The position numbers and the translations under genes are program-made. Below, one piece after another: positions 1 to 9,028 of a stretch of 64,000 nt of DNA. The stretch comes from Campylobacter concisus. GTDB lineage: Bacteria > Campylobacterota > Campylobacteria > Campylobacterales > Campylobacteraceae. The first letter of the stretch is position 1; each line of letters begins with the position of its first letter. The notes beneath the pieces are model-generated. The model was not told the origin of the DNA, searched no databases, and was given only the letters and a program-made list of their open reading frames with translations. The DNA lies in contig NZ_NDYP01000009.1 in the NCBI RefSeq assembly GCF_002165775.1, positions 1 to 64,000 on the forward strand, read 5' to 3'.

Positions 1-110
1 TTTACAGCCCAGAGCCAGTCATTTTTACGGGCATCGTTTACTATGTGAGTGTTAAATTTTTCACCTTTTTGGTGAAATTACTTGAGAGGAGATTAAACCG
101 CCATGATTGA
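1..110 (+). CDS. Amino-acid ABC transporter permease, C-terminal end (partial)
   Basis: The frame beginning at base 3 is open from the window edge to a TGA at 108-110 and reads as the last 35 residues of a membrane protein (ends LLERRLNRHD). This hydrophobic, Arg-rich tail is typical of HisM/GlnP-type permeases. Its stop overlaps the start of the ATPase gene by 8 bases, as expected for a permease-ATPase-binding protein operon. The 5' part lies outside the window, so the family call rests on the tail and the context. Confidence 0.75.
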   Translation, partial: YSPEPVIFTGIVYYVSVKFFTFLVKLLERRLNRHD

Positions 111-831
111 GATTAAAAATTTAAACAAAAGTTATGGCGATTTGCGAGTTTTAAATGATATTAGTGTAGATATAAAAAAAGGTGAAGTTATAGCGATAAT
201 TGGTCCAAGCGGTGGTGGCAAAAGTACATTTTTACGTTGTATAAACCGCCTTGAGGAGCCAGATAGCGGGCACATCAAGATAAATGGCGAAGATATTTTA
301 GATAAAAAATCAGATATAAATAAAATTCGCCAAAAAGTGAGCATGGTTTTTCAGCACTTTAATCTTTTTGCAAATAAAAACGTCTTGCAAAATTTAACTC
401 TAGCTCCGATAAAAGCGGGAATTTTAGATAAAGTAAGTGCAGAAAAAAGAGCTGATGAGTTGCTAAAAAGTGTTGGGCTGAGTGATAAGAAATTTGCCTA
501 TCCGCACAAGCTTTCAGGCGGACAGAAGCAACGTATCGCGATCGCTAGAAGTCTAGCGATGGAGCCAGAAGTGATACTTTTTGATGAACCGACAAGTGCG
601 CTTGATCCTGAGATGATCGGAGAGGTGCTTGATATTATGAAAGATGTTGCTGCAAGGGGCATAACGATGCTTGTGGTAACTCATGAGATGGGCTTTGCAA
701 GGAATGTGGCAAATAGAATTTTCTTTATGGATAAGGGCAAGATAGCAGTCGATGACACGCCAAAAAATGTCTTTACAAATCCGCAACATGAGCGTTTAAA
801 AGAGTTTTTAGGCAAAATTTTAAATCATTAA
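103..831 (+). CDS. Polar amino-acid ABC transporter ATP-binding protein (GlnQ/PEB1C family)
   Basis: This is the cytoplasmic ATPase of a polar amino-acid importer. It has all nucleotide-binding motifs: Walker A GPSGGGKS at residues 34-41, signature LSGGQ at 137-141, Walker B VILFDEP near 158-163, the D-loop SALD and the H-loop His at 194. Its 242 residues match the family. It overlaps the upstream permease by 8 bases and ends 11 bases before the lipoprotein binding-protein gene, so the three genes form one operon. Substrate is not readable from the ATPase; glutamate/aspartate or glutamine are the usual ones for this family in Campylobacter. Confidence 0.93.
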   Translation: MIEIKNLNKSYGDLRVLNDISVDIKKGEVIAIIGPSGGGKSTFLRCINRLEEPDSGHIKINGEDILDKKSDINKIRQKVSMVFQHFNLFANKNVLQNLTLAPIKAGILDKVSAEKRADELLKSVGLSDKKFAYPHKLSGGQKQRIAIARSLAMEPEVILFDEPTSALDPEMIGEVLDIMKDVAARGITMLVVTHEMGFARNVANRIFFMDKGKIAVDDTPKNVFTNPQHERLKEFLGKILNH

Positions 832-842
832 AGGAGTAGAAA

Positions 843-1616
843 ATGAGTAAAATTTTAAAATTTTTGATGGCAAGCTTGGTTTTATTTTTACTAGGTTGTG
901 GCGATGATGCTAATAAAAAAAATGCAGTAAATAATGCCGAAGAAGCTAGTAAAAATGTGGTTTATAAAGTTGGCTCGAGCGCTGATTATCCACCTTTTGA
1001 ATATCTTGATGAAAACAATAAAATTGTTGGCTTTGAGATAGATTTATTAAATGAGATCACCAAAAAAACTGGAATAAAATTTGATGTTGCAAATATGAGC
1101 TTTGATGGACTGATATCAGCATTAAAAACCGGTAAAATCGATATTGTCATAAGCGGAATGAGTGCAACTGATGAGAGAAGAAAATCGGTTGATTTTACCA
1201 AGCCATATTATTTTTCAGAAAATTTATTTATCCGCAAAAAAGGCTCAGATGTAAATAAAGACAACCTTAAGGATAAGAAAATTTCAGCTCAAGTTGGAAC
1301 ATTGCAAGAAGAAGCAGCCAAAAGCATAACTACTAAGTCGATACCTGCTGAAAATGTAGCAGCTGCCATCATGTCACTAAACGCTGGTAAAATCGACGTT
1401 GTACTAACTGATAGTCCGATAGGGGTTGAATATTTAAAACAAAATCCAGATTTGGAAGAATTTTTAAGAGTTCCTGATGGCACAGAAGGATTTGCGATGG
1501 CGTTTGATAAAGGCAAACACACCGAGCTTATCAAGAAGATAGACGCAGCAATCGATGAGCTACAAAAATCTGGTGAATTTGACAAAATGCTAGATAAATA
1601 TGGATTAAAGAAATAA
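843..1616 (+). CDS. Family 3 amino-acid-binding lipoprotein of the ABC importer
   Basis: This is the extracytoplasmic substrate-binding subunit of the preceding importer. The N-terminus is a lipoprotein signal ending in the lipobox LLGC, with Cys19 as the predicted lipidated residue. The mature part has the SBP family 3 pattern: PPFEYLDENNK, GFEIDLLNEI, MSFDGLISAL and the conserved SGMSAT..R..VDFTKPYY block near residues 105-125. A ribosome site (AAAGGAG) precedes the ATG. It is clearly paralogous to the soluble binding protein at 4145-4861. A hairpin terminator follows. Confidence 0.92.
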   Translation: MSKILKFLMASLVLFLLGCGDDANKKNAVNNAEEASKNVVYKVGSSADYPPFEYLDENNKIVGFEIDLLNEITKKTGIKFDVANMSFDGLISALKTGKIDIVISGMSATDERRKSVDFTKPYYFSENLFIRKKGSDVNKDNLKDKKISAQVGTLQEEAAKSITTKSIPAENVAAAIMSLNAGKIDVVLTDSPIGVEYLKQNPDLEEFLRVPDGTEGFAMAFDKGKHTELIKKIDAAIDELQKSGEFDKMLDKYGLKK

Positions 1617-1630
1617 ATCTAAATACAAAA

Positions 1631-1672
1631 TTTGCAGAGAAGCAGGAATTCTCTGCAAAAACTCACTTTTTT
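1631..1672 (+). terminator. Intrinsic terminator after the amino-acid ABC operon
   Basis: An 11-bp perfect stem (1631-1641 with 1649-1659, arm TTTGCAGAGAA) closes a 7-base loop. A T-rich stretch with six consecutive T follows at 1667-1672. It sits 14 bases after the binding-protein stop. Confidence 0.8.
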
Positions 1673-1744
1673 CTAATTTTTAAAATTTAACATCTTTTAA
1701 AAGTAAAATTAATAAAATAACTTAACTATTTTCAAGGAGAAAAA

Positions 1745-1933
1745 ATGGAGCTTCTCAGGATGAGAACGGCATTTATTTTAAATGTGCTATTTTCTATTTG
1801 CATGTATCACAATTTTGTTAAAAAATTCCTACTAATTAATAAAGCTAAATTTAAATTAAAATTTTACATAAATAGGCTAATCAATATTTTTTATAAAAAC
1901 AACCAAAAGTATTTTTTGGTTGATAAAGTTTAA
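1745..1933 (+). CDS. Possible small basic hydrophobic protein (62 aa) or small transcript
   Basis: I do not recognise this product. The ATG has a well-placed AAGGAG site, and the frame encodes 62 residues: a hydrophobic stretch near residues 9-30, then a Lys-rich basic tail. A small hairpin (1752-1757 with 1761-1766) lies just inside the start. The ORF is bracketed by terminators: one ends at 1672, and another begins 5 bases after its stop. That makes it an isolated transcription unit. Against it, the composition is extremely AT-rich and could keep a frame open by chance. It could be a small membrane peptide, a small RNA, or decayed sequence. Confidence 0.35.
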   Translation: MELLRMRTAFILNVLFSICMYHNFVKKFLLINKAKFKLKFYINRLINIFYKNNQKYFLVDKV

Positions 1934-1937
1934 GTAT

Positions 1938-1962
1938 TAAAGTCGTATGACTTTATTTTTTT
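1938..1962 (+). terminator. Intrinsic terminator after the small ORF
   Basis: A 7-bp perfect stem (TAAAGTC at 1938-1944 with GACTTTA at 1949-1955) with a GTAT loop is followed directly by seven T (1956-1962). A second, weaker hairpin (1901-1908 with 1914-1921) lies inside the end of the small ORF. Confidence 0.75.
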
Positions 1963-1997
1963 GAAGCAGATATTAAGAAAAACTAAAAGGAGAGAAA

Positions 1998-3950
1998 ATG
2001 AATAATCTAGGTATTAAATCTAAGATTATGGCGATAGTTATCGTCAGTCTTATTGGCCTTGGTATCATGAGTGCATACATGCTAAATGGTATCTTAAAGA
2101 CTCGCTCAAAAGCAGAGTTTAGCGAGAAAATCGTGGATACAATAATAAATCAAAATAATTTTATCCATGAAATGCAAAAAGAACGCGGATTTAGCTCAGG
2201 TGTGTTAGCAGGAGGGGATAATAAAAATTTATTAGAGCAGCGTAAAAAAGTAGATGCTGCGCTTGATAAACTTGAAGAGAAAAATGAAATAGTTTCAGAG
2301 ATAAATAGTATCCGCTCAAATGTGGATCAAAAAAGTGGTAATGATCTAATTAGTCGTATAACAAAAATTTTAAGAAAAGAGGTTATTGCTATAAATGGAT
2401 ATAGCGATAAGCTCGAGCCTAGCTTGGTAGATGATCTAAAGCGTATCATTATTGTTGGTGAGATAAAAGAGTCTTTTGGTATTTTGCGTGCTACTTTAAA
2501 TGGAATTTTTACTAAAAAGAGCATAAGTAAAGATGACTATAACAAAGTAGTTGCACTAAATAGTGTTATAAATAAATTTATGCAGGATTTTGACGATTAC
2601 AACCCAAAAGAATTTAGCGATGAATTTGATGCCATCGCTAGAAAAAAGGCTGATTTTATAGATGCTATAAATATTATTAAAAATGTAGTTACTACTGAAG
2701 ATGCATCTTATGACGCAGCGAGTTGGTTTTCAAAGATAAGCATTTCAATAGATGCGATGAGAGAGCTTGAGCTTAAACTACTTGATAGTATGCAAAAAGA
2801 TGCACAACACATAAAAAGTGAAGCAAATGCCCAACTTATTATAAGTTCTATTGTGATTGCGATTTGTATTTTACTTATGTTGCTAGTATCTACATTAATA
2901 GGTAAAAATCTGATCTCTGGTATAGATCAGACTAAAAATGGCTTAGTTAAGTTTTTTGACTTTTTAAATAACAAAACTAATAAAGCTGAATTTTTAGATC
3001 GTAGCGGTAGCGACGAGATCGGACAGATGAGTGCACTAATAAATGAGAATATCAAACAAATCGAGGCAAATTTATCTGAGCAAAATAATTTCATTAAAGA
3101 AGCAAATACTTTTGTAAATCAAATTGGCAAAGGTAACTACGTAGCTCAGCTTAACGCAGATACTTCAAACCCTGCACTTAGCCAGCTAAAACAAACTTTC
3201 AAAGACTTACAAATCGCACTTAAACATGCTATTGCGGAAAATGGCGATGACGTGTTAAATCTATTAGAAAGCTTTAAAAAACAAGACTTTACTAAAAGGC
3301 TTGAAGATGATGGCAAAATGGCGGTTGGTATAAATGCTCTTGGTGAAGAGATAGCTAAGATGTTAAGGGCAAATTTAGATCAAGCTCATGTGCTAGAAGA
3401 AAAGGCTGAGTCTTTAAGCCAGTCAATGAAAGAACTAACTCAAGGTGCAAATGTACAAGCAAGCTCACTTCAAGAGTCTGCTGCTGCAGTAGAGCAAATG
3501 TCAAGCTCAATGAATGCAATATCTCAAAAAACATCTGATGTTATTAGACAAAGTGATGAGATTAAAAACATCATAACTATTATTAGAGATATAGCTGATC
3601 AAACAAATTTACTAGCTCTTAATGCTGCAATCGAGGCAGCACGTGCAGGAGAGCACGGCAGAGGCTTTGCGGTTGTTGCAGATGAGGTTAGAAAACTAGC
3701 AGAGAGAACTCAAAAATCTCTAACAGAGATCGAAGCAAATACAAATGTACTAGCTCAATCAATCAATGAAATGAGTGAATCTATAAAAGAGCAAAGTGAG
3801 GGAATCAATATGATAAACCAATCAGTTGCTCAAATAGACACACTTACAAAAGAAAATGTAGTAATTGTCAATAAAGCAAATGAAGTAACATCTGATGTTG
3901 ACGACATGGCTAAGGCAATAGTAAACGAAGTTAGAAAAAGTAAATTTTAA
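1998..3950 (+). CDS. Methyl-accepting chemotaxis protein with NIT-like sensor domain
   Basis: This is a transmembrane chemoreceptor of 650 residues. Membrane segments are at about 9-30 and 279-302. The periplasmic part begins with a pattern ([14 protein letters not shown], residues 55-68) resembling the nitrate/nitrite-sensing NIT domain. HAMP-like sequence follows TM2. The signalling domain carries the highly conserved hairpin tip around 527-573 ([19 protein letters not shown]). There is no C-terminal CheR-tether pentapeptide; the protein ends VRKSKF. A strong AAAGGAGAG site precedes the ATG. It is transcribed alone, between terminators. The ligand is unknown; the NIT call is by pattern only. 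Confidence 0.93.
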   Translation: MNNLGIKSKIMAIVIVSLIGLGIMSAYMLNGILKTRSKAEFSEKIVDTIINQNNFIHEMQKERGFSSGVLAGGDNKNLLEQRKKVDAALDKLEEKNEIVSEINSIRSNVDQKSGNDLISRITKILRKEVIAINGYSDKLEPSLVDDLKRIIIVGEIKESFGILRATLNGIFTKKSISKDDYNKVVALNSVINKFMQDFDDYNPKEFSDEFDAIARKKADFIDAINIIKNVVTTEDASYDAASWFSKISISIDAMRELELKLLDSMQKDAQHIKSEANAQLIISSIVIAICILLMLLVSTLIGKNLISGIDQTKNGLVKFFDFLNNKTNKAEFLDRSGSDEIGQMSALINENIKQIEANLSEQNNFIKEANTFVNQIGKGNYVAQLNADTSNPALSQLKQTFKDLQIALKHAIAENGDDVLNLLESFKKQDFTKRLEDDGKMAVGINALGEEIAKMLRANLDQAHVLEEKAESLSQSMKELTQGANVQASSLQESAAAVEQMSSSMNAISQKTSDVIRQSDEIKNIITIIRDIADQTNLLALNAAIEAARAGEHGRGFAVVADEVRKLAERTQKSLTEIEANTNVLAQSINEMSESIKEQSEGINMINQSVAQIDTLTKENVVIVNKANEVTSDVDDMAKAIVNEVRKSKF

Positions 3951-3978
3951 TCTTTGACTTACTCTTAGAGCTCCTACT

Positions 3979-4011
3979 ATTCTATCCCTTAAGATAATTA
4001 AGGGATAGAAT
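3979..4011. terminator. Strong hairpin terminator after the chemoreceptor gene
   Basis: A 14-bp perfect inverted repeat (3979-3992 with 3998-4011, core TATCCCTTAA) has a 5-base loop and TTATCTAT downstream. It lies 28 bases after the chemoreceptor stop. Confidence 0.75.
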
Positions 4012-4144
4012 TTATCTATAAAAATTTATATGCTACTTTGCTATACGATTATTTATAGCATTTTTCTTTTATTGTAAATTTAAACAATTTTTAATAGAGA
4101 AATACTGATAATTAAGCCACTAAATCACCTTAAAGGACACTATT

Positions 4145-4861
4145 ATGAAAAAGATCTTTGCTCTTTTACTCACAGCTTTTGTTGCTCTTTGTGCAAATGA
4201 GCTAAAATTTGGTACAGCGGCAAACTACCCGCCATTTGAATACATCGATGAAAACAACAAAATAACAGGCTTTGACATCGATCTTATAGATGAAATTTCA
4301 AAGCGTGCTGGCTTTTCATATAAGATAGTAAATATGAGCTTTGATGGCCTCATCCCAGCACTTAAAGCTGGCAAGATAAATGGCATCATAAGTGCGATGA
4401 GCGCGACTCCTGATAGACTAAAGTCGATCGACTTTACAAAGCCATACTATCTAACTGAAAACATCTACCTAAAGAAAAAAGGCAACGACGCTTTGAAAGC
4501 TAAAGAGGAGCTAGCTGGCAAAAAAGTAGGCGTACAACAAGGCACCATCCAAGAGCTAGCTGCAAATGCGATAAATGGCGCAAAAGTAGTGCCTTCAGAA
4601 GATACTGTGCCACTCATCATGGGATTAAAAGTTGGCAAATTTGACGCGGTCATCCTTGATAGCTCTATCGGATATGGCTTTATCAAGAAAAATCCAGAAC
4701 TTGAGGCATTTTTCAAAGAAGTTGATGGTAGCGAGGGTTTTTCAATAGCTTTTGATAAAGGAAAAGAGAGCGCATTAATAGAGAAAATAAATCAAATTTT
4801 AGATGAAATGAAAAAAGACGGAAGCTACGAAGCTTTACTTAAAAAATACGATCTAAAATAA
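4145..4861 (+). CDS. Periplasmic family 3 amino-acid-binding protein (orphan)
   Basis: This is a soluble periplasmic binding protein of 238 residues. Its signal peptide likely cleaves after ALCA (residue 17), and it lacks a lipobox Cys. It shares the family 3 core with the lipoprotein at 843-1616: PPFEYIDENNK, GFDIDLIDEI, MSFDGLIPAL and SAMSATPDR..IDFTKPYY. No permease or ATPase gene is adjacent and it is bounded by hairpins on both sides. It therefore either lends itself to a transporter elsewhere, possibly the one at the window start, or serves signalling. It could be a PEB1A/CjaA-type protein; the exact ligand cannot be assigned. Confidence 0.92.
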   Translation: MKKIFALLLTAFVALCANELKFGTAANYPPFEYIDENNKITGFDIDLIDEISKRAGFSYKIVNMSFDGLIPALKAGKINGIISAMSATPDRLKSIDFTKPYYLTENIYLKKKGNDALKAKEELAGKKVGVQQGTIQELAANAINGAKVVPSEDTVPLIMGLKVGKFDAVILDSSIGYGFIKKNPELEAFFKEVDGSEGFSIAFDKGKESALIEKINQILDEMKKDGSYEALLKKYDLK

Positions 4862-4867
4862 TCTTCT

Positions 4868-4887
4868 AGCCTGCAAATTTGCAGGCT
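4868..4887. terminator. Palindromic terminator after the orphan binding protein
   Basis: A perfect 20-bp palindrome (AGCCTGCAAA and its complement, 4868-4887) starts 6 bases after the stop codon. It argues against any earlier start for the following protease gene, because that gene's frame runs back into this hairpin. Confidence 0.65.
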
Positions 4888-4935
4888 TATGCTAAATTCT
4901 GCTTTGTCTATCGATTAAAATTAAAAAGGAAAATA

Positions 4936-7668
4936 ATGAGAAAAATTTTGTTGCTTTTTTGTCTAGTAATGGGTCTTTTTGCGCTTCAAAACGATAAAGA
5001 TATGTTAAATGGAGAGCTAAAAAACGGGCTAAAATACTATATTAAAGAGAATAAATTTCCACAAAAAACAGCTATTTTTTATCTTGTTATAAATTCTGGT
5101 TCAACTGATGAAAAAGACGGCGAGCAAGGTCTTGCTCACTTTTTGGAGCACATGGCATTTAATGGCAGCCGCGACTTTAGCAAAAATGAGCTCATTAAAC
5201 AGCTCGAGAGCCTTGGTGTGAAATTTGGAGCTGATCTAAACGCGCAGACGAGCTACGATCAGACGAGTTATGTCTTAACGATTAATGTAAATGAGAAAAA
5301 TTTACAAGATACATTTAAGGTCTTTTCGAATTGGGTAGATGGCATTAAAATAGATCCTAAGGAGCTTGATAAAGAGCGTGGCGTCATAATGGAAGAGGAG
5401 CGTCAGAGAAATACGCCAGGATATAGGCTTTATTTGGCTCAAACAAAGGATATTTTTGAGGGCAGTATCTATCTAAAAAGAGTGCCAATAGGCGATATGA
5501 ACGTCATCAAAAGTGTAGATGCTAAGCACATGCAAGAATTTTACGAGAGGCTTTATCAGCCAAGATTTATGAGCTTTGTTGCAGTTGGCGACTTTGATAA
5601 AAATGAGATAAAAAGCTTAATCGAAAAAAACTTTAGCCAAGCAAAAAATACAAATTCTTACATTCATCCAGAAAAAAATATCAGCTTTAAAAATGGTTTA
5701 AATATTTTTAACTATGACTCGAATGAAACTGGAATGGAGCTAGTTAGACTTAGCTATTTTGATAAATTTAGCCAGGTTGTAAATGAAGCTGACGTAAAGA
5801 GAAATCTAGAAGATGCACTTATCGCAAGCCTGATAAATATGCTTTATGAGCAAAAAAATGCAAATAATTCATCAAATTTAAGCACTGATTTTATAGCTCA
5901 AACACTTCAAGCAAAGCAGAAAATTTATAGTTTCGAAACAAATGTACTTGGAGGCGATTTTAACGCAAGCCTTAAAGATATGCTTGGCGTTATAAAAGGC
6001 ATTAAAGAGTTTGGCTTTAATAAAGATGATTTTGAAGATGTGAAAAAGGCGTTTGTGGCAAATGTAGATGCAAAATTTAAACGCTCAAAGACTAAAAAAT
6101 CAAGCGCTTACGCAGGGCAAATTTTAAATATGATAGAAAATGGTGGCTTTGTGTTAAGAGACGAAGACGACAAAGAGCTTAGTTTAAAGCTATTAAACGA
6201 GATTACGCTAGCTGACGTGAATGATAGATTTAGGCAAATTTTGGCCATTTCTGATGAGCGTGTAAGAATTTTTAGCAAAGATGGTTTTAAGCTTAGCAAA
6301 GATGAGTTTTTAAAGCTTTTTGCCAAGGCGCCTGCTTATAACACAAAACTATCTGCTAGCAACAACGACAAGGGTCTAGGCAATGAAAATTTAGAGCCAA
6401 AAGAGATAAGCTCAAGAAGCTTTGATGAAAAAAATGGAATTTATACCTATAAAATGCAAAATGGCTCGCAAGTTATCTTTAAGCCACTAGCTACTAAAAA
6501 AGATAGCGTTTTGTTTGCGGCCGTCAGCAAAGGAGGCACATCAAATTTGGCTGATCCAAAGCTTGGTAGCTTTGCAGTTGCGCTTACGAACGAGAGTGGC
6601 GTTGGTAAATTTAACAACTACGAGCTGTCAAAAATACTAAATGGCAAGATCGTAAGCTATCAAAAGAATATCGAGGGTCTTACGCAAGGATTTTTTGGCT
6701 CGTCAAGTACAAACGACCTTGACTCGTTGCTAGCTGTTATAAATTTAGAATTTAACGCTCCAAGAGCCGATGCAAACGTGCTTGAGAGGATAAAGCAAAG
6801 AGCAAAAGATGAACTAAGCAAAGAGCAAAATTTGCCTGAATATAAATTTAGTACCGAATTTAGCAAGTTTTTTTATGAAAACAATAAACGTGTCGCGCCG
6901 CTTGAGATGGCTGATATCGATGCGTTAAAGCTAAATGAGCTAAAAGAGATCATCAAAGATAAATTTACAAACGCAGCCTCATATACTTTTGTAATCATCG
7001 GCGACACCGACGAAGAGAGGCTTTTGCCACTTATTAAAAAGTATATCGCCACTTTACCAAAGCTTGGCGAGGCTGAAGAGTTTAAAGACGATGGCGTGCG
7101 AAGTATCAAGGGGCAGCACACCTTTAAAAGGGAGTATCAAAGCACAAGAAGAAGCGATGTTGGTATAAACATCATAAATTCTGATGCGAAATATAGCTTT
7201 GAAAAAGCGATTAGACTAAGAGCATTAAGTGAAATTTTAAAAACCGCACTTCGTGAGCAGATCAGAGAAGATAAAGGTCAAACATACGGCTTTAGCCTAA
7301 ATGCCAAGCTCGCACGCTATCCTTTTGAGCATTCAGATATGCTAATTAGCTTTACATGCGATCCCGTAAATACGGATAAGATCATTGCTGAGATAAAGCA
7401 GATAATAGCTAGCATCAAGAGTAGTGGCGCGATCTTGCCAAAGCATTTGGAGGATTTTAAGGCACAGAGTGAAATTTCTATAAAAAAAGATTATGAAAAG
7501 CCTGAGTTTTGGCAAAAGCTCATCATCTCAAATAAAATTTTTAAGACGCCACTTTATACGGCTGATGAGTACATAAGTGCGGTAAAAGTCATCACAAATG
7601 ACGATATCAAAGAGGCTGCTAAACTCTATCTTAAAAATATGGTAATAAGTATAAATAATCCGAAATAG
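4936..7668 (+). CDS. Periplasmic M16 family zinc metallopeptidase (PqqL-like)
   Basis: This is a large pitrilysin/insulinase-family protease of 910 residues with tandem M16 domains. The inverted zinc motif HFLEH is at residues 68-72, with the third ligand Glu near 147 in ERGVIMEEE. The second, inactive-type half carries M16_C repeats around 520-900. The ATG at 4936 is chosen because it has AAAAAGGA upstream and opens a signal peptide (MRKILLLFCLVMGLFALQ); an in-frame TTG 57 bases earlier lies inside a terminator. The signal predicts a periplasmic location. Substrates are probably peptides or damaged proteins; the natural substrate is not known. Confidence 0.9.
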   Translation: MRKILLLFCLVMGLFALQNDKDMLNGELKNGLKYYIKENKFPQKTAIFYLVINSGSTDEKDGEQGLAHFLEHMAFNGSRDFSKNELIKQLESLGVKFGADLNAQTSYDQTSYVLTINVNEKNLQDTFKVFSNWVDGIKIDPKELDKERGVIMEEERQRNTPGYRLYLAQTKDIFEGSIYLKRVPIGDMNVIKSVDAKHMQEFYERLYQPRFMSFVAVGDFDKNEIKSLIEKNFSQAKNTNSYIHPEKNISFKNGLNIFNYDSNETGMELVRLSYFDKFSQVVNEADVKRNLEDALIASLINMLYEQKNANNSSNLSTDFIAQTLQAKQKIYSFETNVLGGDFNASLKDMLGVIKGIKEFGFNKDDFEDVKKAFVANVDAKFKRSKTKKSSAYAGQILNMIENGGFVLRDEDDKELSLKLLNEITLADVNDRFRQILAISDERVRIFSKDGFKLSKDEFLKLFAKAPAYNTKLSASNNDKGLGNENLEPKEISSRSFDEKNGIYTYKMQNGSQVIFKPLATKKDSVLFAAVSKGGTSNLADPKLGSFAVALTNESGVGKFNNYELSKILNGKIVSYQKNIEGLTQGFFGSSSTNDLDSLLAVINLEFNAPRADANVLERIKQRAKDELSKEQNLPEYKFSTEFSKFFYENNKRVAPLEMADIDALKLNELKEIIKDKFTNAASYTFVIIGDTDEERLLPLIKKYIATLPKLGEAEEFKDDGVRSIKGQHTFKREYQSTRRSDVGINIINSDAKYSFEKAIRLRALSEILKTALREQIREDKGQTYGFSLNAKLARYPFEHSDMLISFTCDPVNTDKIIAEIKQIIASIKSSGAILPKHLEDFKAQSEISIKKDYEKPEFWQKLIISNKIFKTPLYTADEYISAVKVITNDDIKEAAKLYLKNMVISINNPK

Positions 7669-7705
7669 AAATTTTAAGAGTCAAGCTGGCTAGCTCTTAA
7701 AATTT
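7669..7705. terminator. Hairpin after the M16 protease gene
   Basis: A 12-bp perfect stem (7669-7680 with 7694-7705, arm AAATTTTAAGAG) has a 13-base loop that itself contains AGCTGGCTAGC. It begins directly after the stop codon. There is no long T-tract, so termination strength is uncertain. Confidence 0.55.
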
Positions 7706-7835
7706 AAACGCGAGTAAAAATTTATTAAGATAAGCTAGCTTTTTAAATTAGTTGGCTAAATTGGCTCTTTAAATTCAACTCTAAGTAGAAATTTAGTGAT
7801 CCAAGCCAGCCCCAAATTTCAGCATAAAGCCAAAG

Positions 7836-8723
7836 CTAAGCGAGAATATCCTTTGGCTTTAGCTTGTTTAGCTTTTGCACTAGTTCATCAAAGCTTGCTC
7901 CATTTTCGACCTCGCGCCTGATAAATTCCTCAAAAAATTCACGTTTTATATCTTTATCCGTATAGGTCACGCTCTTTTTGGTAACTTGCATAGGCTTAAA
8001 TTTCTCTTCTTCCATCTCTTCATCGCCATTTTCTCTAACTGGCGTAAGAGCGATATTTTGCAGCACATCAGCGATGCTCTCGCCCTTTTCATAGCTTGTT
8101 TTTAGAAATTTTAAAAACTCATCTTTGCTGTTTTTATCAGCGTAGCTCACACGGTGCAACATAGGCTGACCTAAGAATTCTATACGTTTTTTATCCGAGC
8201 TTTGCTCGTAATGTAAAGCCCCGTCTTTAAAAGAAATTTTTACATTTGCATGCTCGCCAAGTATCCTTTCGGTAGTAAATTCCAGCCATTTATCTTTAAA
8301 CTCATCGATACTTAGATCAGAGTCTAGTAAATTTGTAGCCTCACGGCTTAGATAAAGAGCACCAAAAGCATTATTGATTATTTTATTGTTTATGCTCATT
8401 TTGTGATTTTTGATGAACTCATCTACGCTAAAGCCGTTTTTCTCGCTAGTTAGAATGTAGCTTGCTCGCCAAAGCTTCGTGCTATCAATGAAATTTTTAA
8501 GGCTAGAGATTTCATCTTTGCTCGCCCCACTATCAAGGCCATTTATCTTGCCCCAGATAGAAATTTTATCATTTGATGAATAGCCAGAGAGCGGTAGATA
8601 CTTGATGTCTGCAGTTTTGGTGGGAATTTCTACTTTATTTAAATTTGCGTTTGTGGCTTGGCGCTTACTAAAAGCGTCTTGGTAGTTAAAGCTTTGATTA
8701 AATCCATTTAGCGCGTTTATCAT
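7836..8723 (-). CDS. Hypothetical protein, 295 aa
   Basis: I do not recognise a family. The product is hydrophilic, has no signal peptide or membrane segment, and is rich in Lys, Asp, Glu and Asn. The middle part is probably alpha-helical. An acidic stretch (EEMEEEKF) lies near residue 240. The C-terminal 50 residues (REFFEEFIRREVENG, then LVQKLNKLKPKDILA) look like a helical hairpin. The ATG at 8723 is chosen because AAAGGA lies 7 bases upstream; an in-frame GTG at 8741 has no such site. Codon use and length make it a real gene. It may be co-directional with, but separate from, the two small genes upstream. Confidence 0.75.
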   Translation of the reverse strand: MINALNGFNQSFNYQDAFSKRQATNANLNKVEIPTKTADIKYLPLSGYSSNDKISIWGKINGLDSGASKDEISSLKNFIDSTKLWRASYILTSEKNGFSVDEFIKNHKMSINNKIINNAFGALYLSREATNLLDSDLSIDEFKDKWLEFTTERILGEHANVKISFKDGALHYEQSSDKKRIEFLGQPMLHRVSYADKNSKDEFLKFLKTSYEKGESIADVLQNIALTPVRENGDEEMEEEKFKPMQVTKKSVTYTDKDIKREFFEEFIRREVENGASFDELVQKLNKLKPKDILA

Positions 8724-8774
8724 GTCAAAATCCTTTAACACAATATCGGCAAGCAGATTTAAATTTTAAGTGGA

Positions 8775-8996
8775 TTATTTTTTATTGCGGTATTTTTCAA
8801 AAATAGCGATCATTTGGTATGAGTTTTGGGCGATTTTAAATTTATTTGGATTTTTGCCTAGTAGCTCTTCTCTTAAAGAGTCGATAAATTCCCTATCTTT
8901 TTTGCAAGCCTCAAAGCTCACTCGCCCTCTAAGTACGGCCATAAATATAATATCAGCAGTCGCATTTATCATCTCAAGCATTTTTTCTTCGCTCAT
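8775..8996 (-). CDS. Small hypothetical protein, 73 aa
   Basis: This is a small soluble protein with no recognised domain. The sequence is predicted helical throughout, with a charged, Lys-rich C-terminus (IFEKYRNKK). The only ribosome-site candidate is a weak AAAAGGG. It follows the monooxygenase gene in the same direction with a 32-base gap and precedes the 295-residue hypothetical, so the three may be one transcript. Its single Cys and sequence give no functional clue. Confidence 0.6.
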   Translation of the reverse strand: MSEEKMLEMINATADIIFMAVLRGRVSFEACKKDREFIDSLREELLGKNPNKFKIAQNSYQMIAIFEKYRNKK

Positions 8997-9028
8997 TTTT
9001 GTGGATTTTGCCCTTTTTAAAGCAAATA

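Noticed and set aside
4879..4935. Upstream extension of the M16 protease from an in-frame TTG
   Set aside because: The extension overlaps a palindromic terminator, lacks a ribosome site and would bury the clear signal peptide.
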